Assembly (NCBI GenBank): GCA_963792875.1
Contig: CAWBXV010000009.1
Coordinates: forward strand, 62,001 to 126,000
DNA length: 64,000 nucleotides
Direction of reading: 5' to 3'
Source: JAHEGP01 sp963792875
GTDB lineage: Bacteria > Pseudomonadota > Gammaproteobacteria > Pseudomonadales > JAHEGP01
The notes below the pieces were generated by a model. It ran no database searches. It saw only the letters and a program-made list of their open reading frames with translations, and was not told the origin of the DNA. Positions 34,447 to 45,009 of this stretch are shown here, piece after piece (position 1 is the stretch's first letter; each line of letters opens with the position of its first letter). Both the position numbers and the translations under genes were made by a program.

Positions 34447-34484
34447 AAGCGGCGCCGCGAACCGGACGGCCCGCGGCGCCGCTT
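34447..34484 (-). repeat. Perfect 13-bp hairpin at the 3' end of the glutamate dehydrogenase gene
   Basis: AAGCGGCGCCGCG at 34447-34459 is exactly complementary to CGCGGCGCCGCTT at 34472-34484. The right arm touches the stop codon. There is no T-run, so it is more likely an mRNA 3'-end stabiliser or a factor-assisted stop than a classical terminator. Confidence 0.6.
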
Positions 34485-37400
34485 CAGCGCAGTGGCTCTG
34501 AGCGCGCCAGATTGGACAGCTCCCGCAGCACCACCGCATACATGGCGAACTCGGTCGCCGGCGCGGCGTTGAGCTCCGCCAGGGCATCCTGCCAGCGCCG
34601 CACCAGCGGCCGCCGCTGCTCCATCCAGTTATCGATGCAGGCATCACCCGCCATGCCGGCCCGCTGGCACTGGAGGATCGCCACGGTGATGGCCTTCTGG
34701 TCCGAGGCGAGGTCATCGAGCAAGCCCTCCCGGGCTATCGCCTGCCAGTGGCTCTCGACCCGGCTATCGTAAATCTGTCGACTGAAACGGGTCAGGCCCA
34801 GCGCCTCGCCGATGCGGAAGAACAGCCTGGCGACATCGAGCACCGGCATATTGGCGAGCTGCGCTGCCTCACAGACATTGAGGCTGGACATCAGCACGGG
34901 GGCGCCCGCCACGAAAGCCGCCAACTGATCGCCGACGCCCTCTTTGGTGTAAGCCGCAAAGCTGTCCTGCCAGTAGGAGGCCATGGAACCCTCCAGGAAG
35001 CTCTTGAGGTTATCCCAGATCGTGCGCACGTCATTGGAGTAGGACGCGACCTGCCCCTCCAGCGGCAGGTCCTGGCGGCGGTTGCGCAGGAACCAGCGGG
35101 TGGCGCCCCGCAGCAGATTGGTGATGCGATCCATCAGCTCGTACTGCACGGCGGCGGTGATCTTGTGATCGAGCTGGGCAATGCTCTTGAACAGGGCCTC
35201 CACGCCGAACACATCTCTGGCAAACAGGTAGCCCTTGGCGATCGCATCGTCGCTGGCGCCGGTCGACTCGCGCATCCGGTGGGCAAAGGTGATGCCGCCG
35301 TTGTTGACCATCTCACCGCCCACGCGCATGGCGATGATCTGGCGCCGCAGCCGGTGGGAGGGCAGCTCGTCGCCGAAGCGCTCGGCGATGAGCGGCGGGA
35401 AGCCCCCCAGCAGGATCCGGCCCACATAGGGTTCATCGGGCAGGCTGCTGTCGACCAGCGTGTCCTTGAGCAGCGCCTTGCTGTAAGCGGACAGCACCGC
35501 GAGCTCAGGCCGCATGAAGCCCTTGCCCTTGTTGCGCCGGTCGCGCAGCACGTCGTCGTCGGGGATGAACTCCAACTCGCGATTGAGGCGGCCGCTGGCG
35601 GTGATGCTCTGGATGAACCGCAGGTACTCCTCGATGCCGCGCTCGCCGCGCGACTCCGCCACGCTGATGGCCCGCGCCTGGCTGTCGTTGTCCCGCAATA
35701 CCAGCCCGCCGACGTCGTCGGTCATCTCCTCCAGCAGCACGTTGCGCTGCTTGACCGTGAGATCGCCCGCCGCCACCCGGTCGTTGAGGAGTATCTTGAT
35801 ATTGACTTCGTAGTCCGAGCAGTCGACCCCACCGGCGTTGTCGATGAAATCGGTATTGACGCGACCGCCGCTCAGCGCATACTCGACCCGGCCCAGCTGG
35901 GTCATGCCGAGGTTGCCGCCCTCGCCCACAACTTTGGCGCGCAATTCCGCCCCATTGATGCGCACGGCGTCGTTGGCCTTGTCGCCGGCGTCCGCATGGC
36001 TCTCCCCCCTGGACTTGACGTAGGTGCCGATACCGCCATTCCACAGCAGGTCGACCGGCGCCTTGAGCAGGGCCTTGATCAGCCCCGCCGGCGTCAGCGA
36101 GGTCTCCTGGATGGCAAACCGCTCCTGCATCTGCGGGCTGATCGCGATCGACTTGGCGCTGCGCGGGAACACGCCGCCGCCGGCGGAGATCAGGTCGGCG
36201 CTGTAGTCGGCCCAGCTCGACCGCGGCAGCTCGAACAGGCGCCGCCGCTCCCGATAACTCGCGGCCGTCTCGGGATGGGGGTCGATGAAGATGTGCATGT
36301 GGTTGAACGCCGCGGTCAGCTGGATGTGCTCCGACAGCAGCATGCCGTTGCCGAACACGTCACCGCCCATATCGCCGATGCCGACCACGGTGAACGGCGT
36401 GCTCTGGATATCGACCCCCATCTCGCGGAAGTGGCGCTGCACGCAGACCCAGGCACCGCGCGCGGTAATGCCCATCTTCTTGTGGTCATAACCGAACTCG
36501 CCACCGGAGGCAAAGGCATCGCCCAACCAGAAATCGTACTCGGCTGAGACCGCGTTGGCGGTATCAGAGAAGGTCGCGGTGCCCTTGTCGGCAGCCACCA
36601 CCAGATAGGGATCGTCGCCATCCTTGCGGACGACGTCGAGCGGCGGCACCACGGCCATGCCCTTGAGGTTGTCGGTGATGTCGAGCAGGCCGCGGATAAA
36701 CGTCTTGTAGCACGCCAGGCCCTCCTGGGCACGCTCCTCGCGGGTGCTCAGATACGGCTCGCGCTTGCACACGAAGCCGCCCTTGGCGCCGACCGGCACG
36801 ATGATGGCGTTCTTGACCTGCTGCGCCTTGACCAGGCCGAGGACCTCGGTACGGAAATCCTCGTAACGGTCCGACCAGCGCAGGCCGCCCCGCGCCACCG
36901 GACCGCCACGCAGGTGCACGCCCTCCAGGCGCGGGCTGTAGACGAAGATCTCGAAAGCCGGCCGCGGCAGCGGCGCCTCCTCGATCGCCGTCGTCTGGAT
37001 CTTGAACGACATGTAGCTCTTCGCCCCCCCGTCGGCCCCGCGCTGGTAGTAATTGGTCCGCAGCGTGGCGCCCATCAGGGTGAGATAGTGCCGGATGACG
37101 CGATCCTCGTTGAGGCTGTCCACCGCGTCCAGGCTGGCGAGAATCCCCTCCCTGACGGCCTCTTCGGCGGCGGCGCGCTGGTCCTCGTCAAGCTCGCGCA
37201 GCGGGCTGAAGCGCATTTCGAAGTACTCGACGAGGTCGGCGGCGATGTGCAGGTGGTTGCACAGCGTCTCGGCGATGAAGGCCTCGCTGAACTGAAAGGC
37301 CAGCTGCTTCATGTAGCGGGCATAAGCGCGCAGTACGGCCACCTGGCGCCAGTCGAGCTGGGCGCCCAGCAGCAGCTTGTTGAACGCATCGCTCTCGGAG

Positions 37401-39319
37401 TCGCCATCCCAGATACGGCGGAACGCCTCCTTGAAGTTCTCGGTGACGCTGTCGAGCTGGATGTCACGCAGCACGCCGTAATGCACGACGAACTCCTGCA
37501 CCCCGTACACGGCGTTCGACCGCGACGTGATGTTGTAGGCGCTCTCCGTCGCCACGCGCAGGCCGAACTGCTCCAGGATGGGGATCACGTCCGATAGAAT
37601 CAGCGGTTCGCCCTCCCGCACCAGGCGAAAGTGCAGGGCGCCCGAGGCATCCTTGATGGAGCGGTAGAAGCTCATGCCGAGCTGGGACTGCGGCGACAGG
37701 CCCCGAATCTGCCGGATGTCGCCCACCGCGACGCGCGGCTCGCACTCGTACTGGTAGCCCGGGGCAAAGCCCTGCAGAAATTCGTGAGCCTCGCGCGTGC
37801 CCTGCTCGTCGCCCAGTTCCTCGACCAGCGCCTCCCGCAGGTGTTCCTCCCAGGATTTGCTGGCACTGACCAGCTGCTGCTGCAGTTCATCGACGCTGAC
37901 GTCGACACTGGCACCCGGCTCGATGCGGAACAGGAAGTGAATTCTGGCGAGCACCGACTCCGACAGGAAGGTGGTGAAACCCACATCGCTGGCGCGGATG
38001 GCGTCGCCGATGATCGCCTGCAGGCGGGTCCTCAGGCGGGTATTGAACAGCGCCCTGGGCACATACACCAGACAGGAGACAAACCCGAAGATGGCGTCGA
38101 CCGACATGAACAGCCTGACCTGACGCCGCTCACGCATATTGAAAATGGCCACCGCGACGTCGAACAGCTCATCCTCCGTGATGCGAAACAGCTCACCGCG
38201 GGGAAAGGTCTCGAGAATGCGGACGATCTCCCGGCCGTTGTGGCTGCTCGCCCGGTAGCCGGTGCGCTCCAGCACGTTCGCGACGCGGCGATTGATCAGC
38301 GGGATGCTGTTGGCAGATATCGTATGCACCACGGACGTGAACAGCCCCATGAAGCAATGTGCGCCGACGAGCTGATGGTTGTGGTCATAGCGCCATACCA
38401 GAATCAGCTCCGGATAGGCGCGGCGGTGCACCCGCGACTGGAACCGGTAGCGACCGAAGCAGATCAACTGCTCAGGCGCCGCGGTCTGCTGCGCGAGCAG
38501 CGACGCCAGCAGGTCCTCGCCCAGCTCCCCGTAACCCAGCGATGTCAACCCCAGCGCGCTGCCGTCCTTGGCCTGCAGCCGGCGGGCGGTCGCCTGTCCC
38601 GTCAGCTCCAGCGCCTGGTAACCGAGGAAGGTAAAGTGATTGGCGACCATCCACTGCAGAAATTCCAGGGCATCGGTACTGCCCGCGCCCTGGGGCGCAC
38701 ACTGCTGCAGCTCGTCGTATGCGGCCCTGCCCTGCTCGGCCATCGGCGCCCAGTTGTCCACCACGACCGCGACCTCGTCGAGCAGCGTGCTGATCGATGC
38801 CGTCAGGTCCGCCAGGAACCGGGCATCGGTGTTGCGGGAGATCTCAAGATAAACCAGCGACTCCTCGGCGAAGTCCGGCGCGGGCGCATGGCGCCCCTTG
38901 AAATCGAGCAGGCGGCCGCCCTCGCCGCGGCGGGTGCGGACCACGGTGCTGTGAATCGAGTGAATATCCACTTCCCGACGGTTGAGCTCGCCCATCAGCG
39001 AGCCGACCAGGAAGGGCATGTCACGCGAGAGCACCTGAATGACGGTGCGCCGGGAGCTCCAGCCATCCGCTTCCAGCGTCGGGCTGAAAACCTTGATGCG
39101 GGCGTGCCCGTCCTCGAAGTCCTGCAGAAAACTCCAGCAGGCGTAGAGTATGCCGACGACGCTCACCATGTCCCGGGCCTGCAGCTCTTCGAGGGGGAAG
39201 GATCGGAAGAAGAGCTCGGCAAAGCGGTTGACGCGCTCCTGCTCATCGGGCCGCACGCTGCCGGCGATCTCCCGCTGCAACTGGTCCATGAATGTTTCCC
39301 GATTATTCGCGACAACCAT
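34484..39319 (-). CDS. gdhB: NAD-specific glutamate dehydrogenase, large (GDH-180) type
   Basis: 1,611-residue catabolic enzyme converting glutamate to 2-oxoglutarate and ammonia with NAD+, similar in length to P. aeruginosa GdhB (about 1,620). The N-terminal about 700 residues contain the regulatory ACT-like regions. The catalytic core (about 780-1,250) shows GGPVARGGLRWSDR, the substrate-lysine region VPVGAKGGFV and the nucleotide-binding GIGDMGGDVFGNGML. A C-terminal helical region follows. ATG 39319 has GGAG seven bases upstream. Single-gene unit, divergent from the moxR operon. Confidence 0.95.
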   Translation of the reverse strand: MVVANNRETFMDQLQREIAGSVRPDEQERVNRFAELFFRSFPLEELQARDMVSVVGILYACWSFLQDFEDGHARIKVFSPTLEADGWSSRRTVIQVLSRDMPFLVGSLMGELNRREVDIHSIHSTVVRTRRGEGGRLLDFKGRHAPAPDFAEESLVYLEISRNTDARFLADLTASISTLLDEVAVVVDNWAPMAEQGRAAYDELQQCAPQGAGSTDALEFLQWMVANHFTFLGYQALELTGQATARRLQAKDGSALGLTSLGYGELGEDLLASLLAQQTAAPEQLICFGRYRFQSRVHRRAYPELILVWRYDHNHQLVGAHCFMGLFTSVVHTISANSIPLINRRVANVLERTGYRASSHNGREIVRILETFPRGELFRITEDELFDVAVAIFNMRERRQVRLFMSVDAIFGFVSCLVYVPRALFNTRLRTRLQAIIGDAIRASDVGFTTFLSESVLARIHFLFRIEPGASVDVSVDELQQQLVSASKSWEEHLREALVEELGDEQGTREAHEFLQGFAPGYQYECEPRVAVGDIRQIRGLSPQSQLGMSFYRSIKDASGALHFRLVREGEPLILSDVIPILEQFGLRVATESAYNITSRSNAVYGVQEFVVHYGVLRDIQLDSVTENFKEAFRRIWDGDSESDAFNKLLLGAQLDWRQVAVLRAYARYMKQLAFQFSEAFIAETLCNHLHIAADLVEYFEMRFSPLRELDEDQRAAAEEAVREGILASLDAVDSLNEDRVIRHYLTLMGATLRTNYYQRGADGGAKSYMSFKIQTTAIEEAPLPRPAFEIFVYSPRLEGVHLRGGPVARGGLRWSDRYEDFRTEVLGLVKAQQVKNAIIVPVGAKGGFVCKREPYLSTREERAQEGLACYKTFIRGLLDITDNLKGMAVVPPLDVVRKDGDDPYLVVAADKGTATFSDTANAVSAEYDFWLGDAFASGGEFGYDHKKMGITARGAWVCVQRHFREMGVDIQSTPFTVVGIGDMGGDVFGNGMLLSEHIQLTAAFNHMHIFIDPHPETAASYRERRRLFELPRSSWADYSADLISAGGGVFPRSAKSIAISPQMQERFAIQETSLTPAGLIKALLKAPVDLLWNGGIGTYVKSRGESHADAGDKANDAVRINGAELRAKVVGEGGNLGMTQLGRVEYALSGGRVNTDFIDNAGGVDCSDYEVNIKILLNDRVAAGDLTVKQRNVLLEEMTDDVGGLVLRDNDSQARAISVAESRGERGIEEYLRFIQSITASGRLNRELEFIPDDDVLRDRRNKGKGFMRPELAVLSAYSKALLKDTLVDSSLPDEPYVGRILLGGFPPLIAERFGDELPSHRLRRQIIAMRVGGEMVNNGGITFAHRMRESTGASDDAIAKGYLFARDVFGVEALFKSIAQLDHKITAAVQYELMDRITNLLRGATRWFLRNRRQDLPLEGQVASYSNDVRTIWDNLKSFLEGSMASYWQDSFAAYTKEGVGDQLAAFVAGAPVLMSSLNVCEAAQLANMPVLDVARLFFRIGEALGLTRFSRQIYDSRVESHWQAIAREGLLDDLASDQKAITVAILQCQRAGMAGDACIDNWMEQRRPLVRRWQDALAELNAAPATEFAMYAVVLRELSNLARSEPLR

Positions 39320-39701
39320 AGTGATGCTCCATTTTCTTCATGATTTAATGCTTACTGGCGGACGTTGCATGCCAGGACGGCCTGCCGGGACCGGCCCGCC
39401 CACGGCAGGCGGCAGCGCCCGTCTGCGCCGGCAAAAGCCCATTTTCGCTACAGAGCGCGTTGCGGCACAAGTATTATTCCGCCGCCAGTGGGGTATGGCG
39501 CGCCGGCACCGGAAACAAAACGGACAATCGCCGGTCCAACCCACACCGCCAGCCTCGCAGCGGCGCGGGCGAGCGCTGACCGGTTGTATTCGCTGCCCGC
39601 ACGAGTACAATTTTCTGCCTCTCAGAAGCCGGCAGTGAGCGCTCGACGCCCGCCGCATGCTGGCCCGCTTTCACACACACTATGGCCGCGGAATCGGTAG
39701 T
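39320..39701. other. Divergent intergenic region gdhB / moxR
   Basis: 382 bases. I see an 8-bp hairpin (GCCTGCCG at 39380-39387 with CGGCAGGC at 39403-39410) that would lie in the gdhB leader, and no gene. Promoters for both directions are expected here but no box is convincing. Confidence 0.4.
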
Positions 39702-40664
39702 ATGGACTACAGAACAGAACTCGGGAACCTTCGCAGCTGGCTGGACACGCAGATCATCGGCCAGCAGAAGCTGACCAACCGCCTGCTCATCGCGCTGCTG
39801 GCCAACGGCCACATGCTGGTGGAGGGCGCCCCCGGCCTGGCCAAGACCCGCGCCATCAAGTGCCTGGCGGAGGCCGTCGAGGGCACTTTCCATCGCATCC
39901 AGTTTACCCCCGACCTGCTCCCGGGGGATGTCACCGGCACCGACATCTTCCGCCCGGAGGACGGCAGCTTCACGTTTCAGCCAGGCCCGGTGTTTCACAA
40001 TCTGGTGCTGGCCGATGAAATCAACCGCGCCCCGGCCAAGGTGCAGTCGGCGCTGCTCGAGGCGATGGCCGAGCGCCAGGTCAGTGTGGGCCGCCAGACC
40101 TACCCCCTGCCGGCGCTGTTTCTGGTGATGGCCACCCAGAACCCCATCGAACAGGAGGGCACCTACCCGCTGCCCGAAGCACAGCTCGACCGCTTCCTCA
40201 TGCAGGTCAACATCGACTATCCGGACGCCGCCGCCGAGCGGGCCATCCTCGGCCTGTCGCGGCAGGAGGATCGCGAGGCCGGCGAGAGCCGGCAGCGGGT
40301 GCACATTTCGCAGGATTCCGTATTCGCCGCGCGCCGGGAGATTCTCGACCTGCACCTGTCGGCGGCGGTCGAGGACTACATCGTACAGATGACCATGGCC
40401 ACCCGCTACGGCATCGACGGCGACGACGACATCCGCCACTGGCTGAGTTACGGCGCCAGCCCGCGCGGCACCATCGCCCTGGAGCGCTGCGGCCGCGCCC
40501 ACGCCTGGCTGCAGGGCAAGGACTACGTCAGCCCCGACGACGTGCGCGCGATAGCCCCGGACGTACTGCGCCACCGCCTCATTCTCAGCTTCGAGGCGGA
40601 GGCCAACAATATCACTGCCGATGACGTGGTCGCGCGCATCACGCAGTTGCTGCCGGTCGCCTGA
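39702..40664 (+). CDS. MoxR-family AAA+ ATPase
   Basis: 320-residue chaperone-like ATPase, first gene of the Bat (Bacteroides aerotolerance) type operon. Walker A GAPGLAKT is at 42-49, Walker B LADEINRAP near 105-113, and the sensor region ATQNPIEQEGTYPLPEAQLDRF is intact. MoxR proteins are thought to help fold or activate VWA proteins, here BatA and BatB. The ATG at 39702 starts the conserved domain; the frame is open 15 codons further up. Confidence 0.92.
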   Translation: MDYRTELGNLRSWLDTQIIGQQKLTNRLLIALLANGHMLVEGAPGLAKTRAIKCLAEAVEGTFHRIQFTPDLLPGDVTGTDIFRPEDGSFTFQPGPVFHNLVLADEINRAPAKVQSALLEAMAERQVSVGRQTYPLPALFLVMATQNPIEQEGTYPLPEAQLDRFLMQVNIDYPDAAAERAILGLSRQEDREAGESRQRVHISQDSVFAARREILDLHLSAAVEDYIVQMTMATRYGIDGDDDIRHWLSYGASPRGTIALERCGRAHAWLQGKDYVSPDDVRAIAPDVLRHRLILSFEAEANNITADDVVARITQLLPVA

Positions 40665-40669
40665 ACGCA

Positions 40670-41641
40670 ATGACCAGCGTGACCCGTCATCAAGGTCTGC
40701 CGCGCGCGTTGAGCGGACCCTACACCAGCCTGGACGGCCTCATCGCCAGCCGGCGCGACGCGGAGGCCCTGGTGCTCAGGCCAAGCCGCCGCGCCACGCG
40801 CCTGCTGGCCGGCGGACATCAGTCGCGCCTGCGCGGGCGCGGCATGGATTTCGCCGAGGTCAGAGGCTACCAGCCCGGCGACGATGTGCGGCACATCGAC
40901 TGGCGCGTCACCGCCCGCACCACCATCGCCCACACCAAAACCTTCACCGAGGAACGGGAGCGCCCGGCCCTGATTCTGTGCGATCAGCGCGCCCCGATGT
41001 TCTTCGGCAGCCGCGTGCGCTTCAAGTCAGTGCAGGCGGCCAATATCGCGGCGCTGCTGGCGTGGGCCGCGCTGCGGGGCAGGGATCGCGTCGGCGGCCT
41101 GCTGCTGGGCCACGATGCGATGAGCCAGTCGAAGCCGCAACACAGCGACCGCGCCGTGCTGACGCTGCTGTCCAAGCTGAACGAGTACAACCGGGCGCTG
41201 CGGCGCGAACAGCTCGCCAGCCCGGCGCGGCACTCACTCAGCGAGGCCCTGTGCGACCTGCGGCGCACCACCAAGACCGGGACCTCGATCTTCCTGATTT
41301 CGGACTTCAGCGATCTGCAGGACGAGGGCCTGCGGCATCTGTACGAGCTCTGCCAGCACAATAGCGTGTGGGCGTTCGCCATCTACGACCCCCTGGAACG
41401 GACCCTGCCCCCCGCCGGCAGCTATCGGGTGTGCGCCGGCAGCGGCGAAGCCGAAGTCGATACGCGCAATGCCCGGCGTCGGGCGCAGTTCGCCGACACC
41501 GCCCAGCAGCGGCGCACCGAGTTGCAGAGCGCGCTGACCCGGCTGGGTATTCCGCTGGTGGAGGTCGCCACCACCGACGACCCCGTCAGCACGCTCAGCC
41601 GGGTATTCCAGCGCCCACGCCGAGGAGCCGCCAGTGCCTGA
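40670..41641 (+). CDS. DUF58 domain-containing protein
   Basis: 323-residue protein with the DUF58 core motif VRGYQPGDDVRHIDWRVTART and a degenerate von Willebrand A-like fold. It is the standard second gene of moxR operons, five bases after moxR, overlapping the next gene by eight bases. Its biochemical role is unknown. Confidence 0.9.
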   Translation: MTSVTRHQGLPRALSGPYTSLDGLIASRRDAEALVLRPSRRATRLLAGGHQSRLRGRGMDFAEVRGYQPGDDVRHIDWRVTARTTIAHTKTFTEERERPALILCDQRAPMFFGSRVRFKSVQAANIAALLAWAALRGRDRVGGLLLGHDAMSQSKPQHSDRAVLTLLSKLNEYNRALRREQLASPARHSLSEALCDLRRTTKTGTSIFLISDFSDLQDEGLRHLYELCQHNSVWAFAIYDPLERTLPPAGSYRVCAGSGEAEVDTRNARRRAQFADTAQQRRTELQSALTRLGIPLVEVATTDDPVSTLSRVFQRPRRGAASA

Positions 41642-42104
41642 GCCGTCTCTGCCCTTGCGCGACCTGCACCTGCCCGACCCCGTGGGCTGGTGGCCGCCCG
41701 CTCCCGGCTGGTGGGTGCTGGCGATGCTGCTGCTCCTGCTGCCGCTGGCCGGGTGGGCGCTGCGGCGGCAGCTGCGCCGCCGGCCACCCCGCTACCGCAG
41801 GGCCGCGCTGGTGGAACTGGAACGCATCCGGACCGACTTTGCCGCCGACGGCGACGATGCCAAAGCCATCGGCGCGGTCTCGGCGCTGCTCAAGCGGGTG
41901 GCGCTGCAGTGCTTTCCCGCGGAGCAGGTGGCGCCGCTCAGCGGTGCGCAGTGGGCGGACTTTCTCGGCCGGGACAGCAGCCCGGCGCTGCAGCAACAAC
42001 TGGGCCTGCTGCTGGAACGGGTGCACCGCCCGGGAGGCGCAGCGGACATCGACCCCTTGTTCGAGTTCGCGGCCCGCTGGATCCGCGCGCGGGAGCGCCT
42101 TTAG
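41634..42104 (+). CDS. DUF4381 domain-containing membrane protein
   Basis: 156 residues: a Pro/Trp-rich N-terminus (LPDPVGWWPPAPGWW), one transmembrane helix at about 26-43, then a basic cytoplasmic helical domain. This is the usual small partner between DUF58 and BatA. It starts with GTG 41634, preceded by GAGGAG, inside the end of the DUF58 gene. Confidence 0.85.
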   Translation: MPEPSLPLRDLHLPDPVGWWPPAPGWWVLAMLLLLLPLAGWALRRQLRRRPPRYRRAALVELERIRTDFAADGDDAKAIGAVSALLKRVALQCFPAEQVAPLSGAQWADFLGRDSSPALQQQLGLLLERVHRPGGAADIDPLFEFAARWIRARERL

Positions 42105-42111
42105 AGCCGAT

Positions 42112-43131
42112 ATGCTGTCATTCGAGCACCCTCACCTGTTCTGGCTCGCGCCGCTGCCCCTGCTCGCCTGGCGCCTGCTGCCACCCGCCCGGCGCCAGTC
42201 GCTGGCGCTGTGGGTGCCATTTTTCGACAGCTGGGAGCCGCTGCAGGAGCGGGGCCGCAGCGCGGCGCACCGCAGCCCGCTCACGCTTGCCCTGCTGGCC
42301 GCCATCTGGCTGGCGCTGCTGGCGGCAGCGAGCCGTCCCAACTGGCTGGGCGAGCCCATTCAGCAACAGCTGTCGGGCCGCGAGATGCTGCTGGCAGTGG
42401 ACCTCTCGGAGTCGATGACGATCGAGGACATGGCGCTGGCCGGGCAGAGCATGGCCCGCATCGACGCGGTGAAAGCGGTGCTCAGCGAGTTCATCATGAG
42501 GCGCCAGGGCGACAAGGTCGGCCTGGTGCTGTTTGGCAGCAAGGCCTACTACCACGTGCCGCTCACCTTCGACCTGGACACGCTGCGGACGCTGCTGCTG
42601 GAGGCGCAGCCCGGCTTCGCGGGCAAGTACACGGCGATCGGCGATGCCATCGGGCTGGCCGTCAAGCGCCTGGTCAAGCGCCCGGAGTCCAGCCGCGTGG
42701 TGGTGCTGCTGACCGATGGCGCCAACACCGCCGGCACGATCGAGCCGATCAAGGCCGCCGAGCTGGCCGCCGCCGCCGGCATCCGCATCTACACCATCGG
42801 CGTCGGCGCCAACGAGATGATCCTGCCCGGCCTGTTTGGCACCAATCTGGGTGCGCGCCGCGTCAATCCGTCCGCCGACCTGGATGAGGACACCTTGCGC
42901 AGCATCGCCACCCTGACCCAGGGGCGCTACTTTCGCGCCGCCGACACCCGTGAACTCGAGGGCATCTATCACTTGCTCGACCAACTGGAACCTACCGGCA
43001 GCGACACCATGGTGTTCCGCCCGCAGAATTCGCTGGCGCACTGGCCGCTGGGGCTGGCACTGCTGCTGAGCCTGCTGCTGGCACTGCGCCCTCTGCTGCC
43101 GCCGCGGGCGTCCCGGGGCACGCTATCGTGA
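42112..43131 (+). CDS. batA: VWA domain membrane protein BatA
   Basis: 339 residues with N-terminal helices at about 8-25 and 55-75, a VWA domain with an intact MIDAS (Asp97, Ser99, Ser101 in DLSES, and LLTDGANT further on), and a C-terminal helix at about 310-330. The layout matches BatA. Its stop overlaps the next start by four bases (GTGA), and it follows DUF4381 by seven bases. Confidence 0.88.
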   Translation: MLSFEHPHLFWLAPLPLLAWRLLPPARRQSLALWVPFFDSWEPLQERGRSAAHRSPLTLALLAAIWLALLAAASRPNWLGEPIQQQLSGREMLLAVDLSESMTIEDMALAGQSMARIDAVKAVLSEFIMRRQGDKVGLVLFGSKAYYHVPLTFDLDTLRTLLLEAQPGFAGKYTAIGDAIGLAVKRLVKRPESSRVVVLLTDGANTAGTIEPIKAAELAAAAGIRIYTIGVGANEMILPGLFGTNLGARRVNPSADLDEDTLRSIATLTQGRYFRAADTRELEGIYHLLDQLEPTGSDTMVFRPQNSLAHWPLGLALLLSLLLALRPLLPPRASRGTLS

Positions 43132-45009
43132 GCGCGCTGGCCGCTTTTCACTGGCTGCGGCCGTGGTGGCTGCTGGCGCTGCTGCCCACGGGGCTGCTGG
43201 TGCTGGCGCTGTGGCGCCGGCGCAGCTCGGCCGGCGACTGGCAGCAGGTCATCGATCGCGCCCTGCTGCCGCTGCTGACCACGGGCGAGAACCAGCCGCT
43301 GCAGCGCTGGCCGCTGGTGCTGCTGGCGGCCGGCTGGCTGCTGGCGATTCTGGCGCTGGCCGGTCCCAGCTGGCAGCAGCTGCCGCAGCCGGTGTACCAG
43401 CGGCAGGATGCCTTGATCATCGCGCTGGATCTGTCGCCGTCGATGTACGCCCAGGACCTGGCGCCGTCGCGGCTCGAGCAGGCCAAGCGCGAGATACGCG
43501 ACATTCTCAAGCGCCGGCAGGAGGGCCTGACCGCCCTCATCGCCTACGCCGGTGATGCGCACGTGGTGGTCCCGCTCACCGACGACACGCACACCATCGA
43601 GCTGCTGCTGCCGGCGCTCAACCCCGCCATGATGCCGCTGGCCGGCAGCGACCCGGTGCCAGCCCTGCAGCTGGCCGCGGAGCTTGCCGGACGCAGCCAG
43701 GCACAGCGCCTGCAGACGCTGCTGATCACCGACGGCATCTACGCATCTGATTTCGCCGCCATCGACGCGCTGGTCGCGCAGACCGGCATGCACCTCGCCG
43801 TGCTGGGCATCGGCACCGCCGTCGGCGCCCCCATTCCCCTGCCGCAGGGCGGCTTCCTGAAGAACGCCGCAGGCGAGGTGATCGTCGCCAGGCTCGACGC
43901 CGATGCGCTCGCGCAGTGGAGCCGCCGCGAGGCCTACCGCTATCACACCAGCGACTTCAGCGATACCGACATCGACGAACTGCTCAAGCCCGACGCCGCC
44001 GCCCTGCCGCCGGACCAGCAGGCGGCCGTGCCCAATGCCCAGTTCGACCAGTGGCGCGACGCCGGCCCCACGCTGGCGCTGCTGCTGCTGCCGCTGGCGC
44101 TGCTCGCGTTCCGGCGCGGCTGGCTGCTGGGCTTCGCGCTGGTGGTGCTGCTGCCCCCACCCGCAGCCCAGGCCCTCTCCTGGGACGACCTGTGGCAGCG
44201 GCCGGACCAGCAGGGCCGCAAGGCGCTGGAGCAGCAGCAGCCCCAACGCGCCGCCGAGCTGTTCGAGGACCCCCAGTGGCAGGGGGTGGCCCGCTACCGC
44301 GCCGGCGACTACCCGGGCGCCGCGGAGGCCTTTGCCGCCCGCGACGACAGCGACGGCCACTACAATCGCGGCAACGCCCTGGCCAGAGCGGGCGATCTCC
44401 CCGGCGCCGTCCAGGCCTACCAGCGGGCCCTCGAGTTGCAGCCTGACCACGCCGATGCCGCGGCCAACAAGGCCGCAGTGGAAGCGCTGCTGCAACAGCA
44501 ACAACAGCAAGCAACAGCAGCAACAGCAGCAGCAATCTTCCGACTCGCAGCAGTCTTCCGAGCAGAATCCTTCGGACCAGTCGGACCAGTCGGACCAGTC
44601 GGACCAATCGGGTCAGTCGGGTCAGTCAGACCCAGGTGATCCAGGCAGCAATCCGGCCGGCAGCCCGGGCCAGCCCCAACAGACCCCCGACGCCGGCCAG
44701 GAGGCCGCCGCGCAGGAGCGGAGCGGCGATGACGCCACTCAGGAGGCTGCCGGCCAGCAGCGCGACGGCGACGCGCCCGGGCAGGCGCAAGCCGATCGGG
44801 ACGAGCCGGCGCCGGTTGCGGGGCAGGACGGCGGGCAGCAGGCCGCAGGCGACGACGCCGCGCAGCGGGACGAAGCCGAGGAGCAGCTGCAGCAGTGGCT
44901 GCGGCAGGTGCCCGACGAACCCGGCGCGCTGTTGCAGCGCAAGTTCGACTACCAGTATCGGCGCCAGGGTCAGCGCGCCAGGACCGAAGACGGTGAGGAG
45001 CGCTATTGA
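43128..45009 (+). pseudogene. batB: VWA-TPR protein BatB/BatC, frame broken in a poly-Gln tract
   Basis: Begins at GTG 43128 overlapping batA. The first frame gives two helices, a VWA domain with MIDAS DLSPS (Asp101, Ser103, Ser105), more helices and a TPR (about 395-450), i.e. BatB joined to BatC. At the CAA/CAG tract near 44495-44540 the frame turns into an unlikely Ala/Pro tail ending at 44639. Shifting frame at 44511 (extra G, or CA lost from a CAG) gives the expected Gln/Ser/Asp-rich linker and a conserved-looking end, WLRQVPDEPGALLQRKF. That stop at 45007-45009 overlaps the batD ATG, as coupling would predict. Error, slippage or true mutation are all possible. Confidence 0.8.
44572..44625 (+). 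repeat. 6 x 9-bp tandem repeat (Ser-Asp-Gln / Ser-Gly-Gln)
   Basis: TCGGACCAG occurs three times, then TCGGACCAA, then TCGGGTCAG twice. In the second batB/C frame it encodes Ser-Asp-Gln and Ser-Gly-Gln repeats of a flexible linker, supporting that frame as the coding one. Confidence 0.9.

Noticed and set aside
34748..39343. Long plus-strand frames opposite the glutamate dehydrogenase gene
   Set aside because: Arg/His/Leu-rich shadow sequence without motifs.
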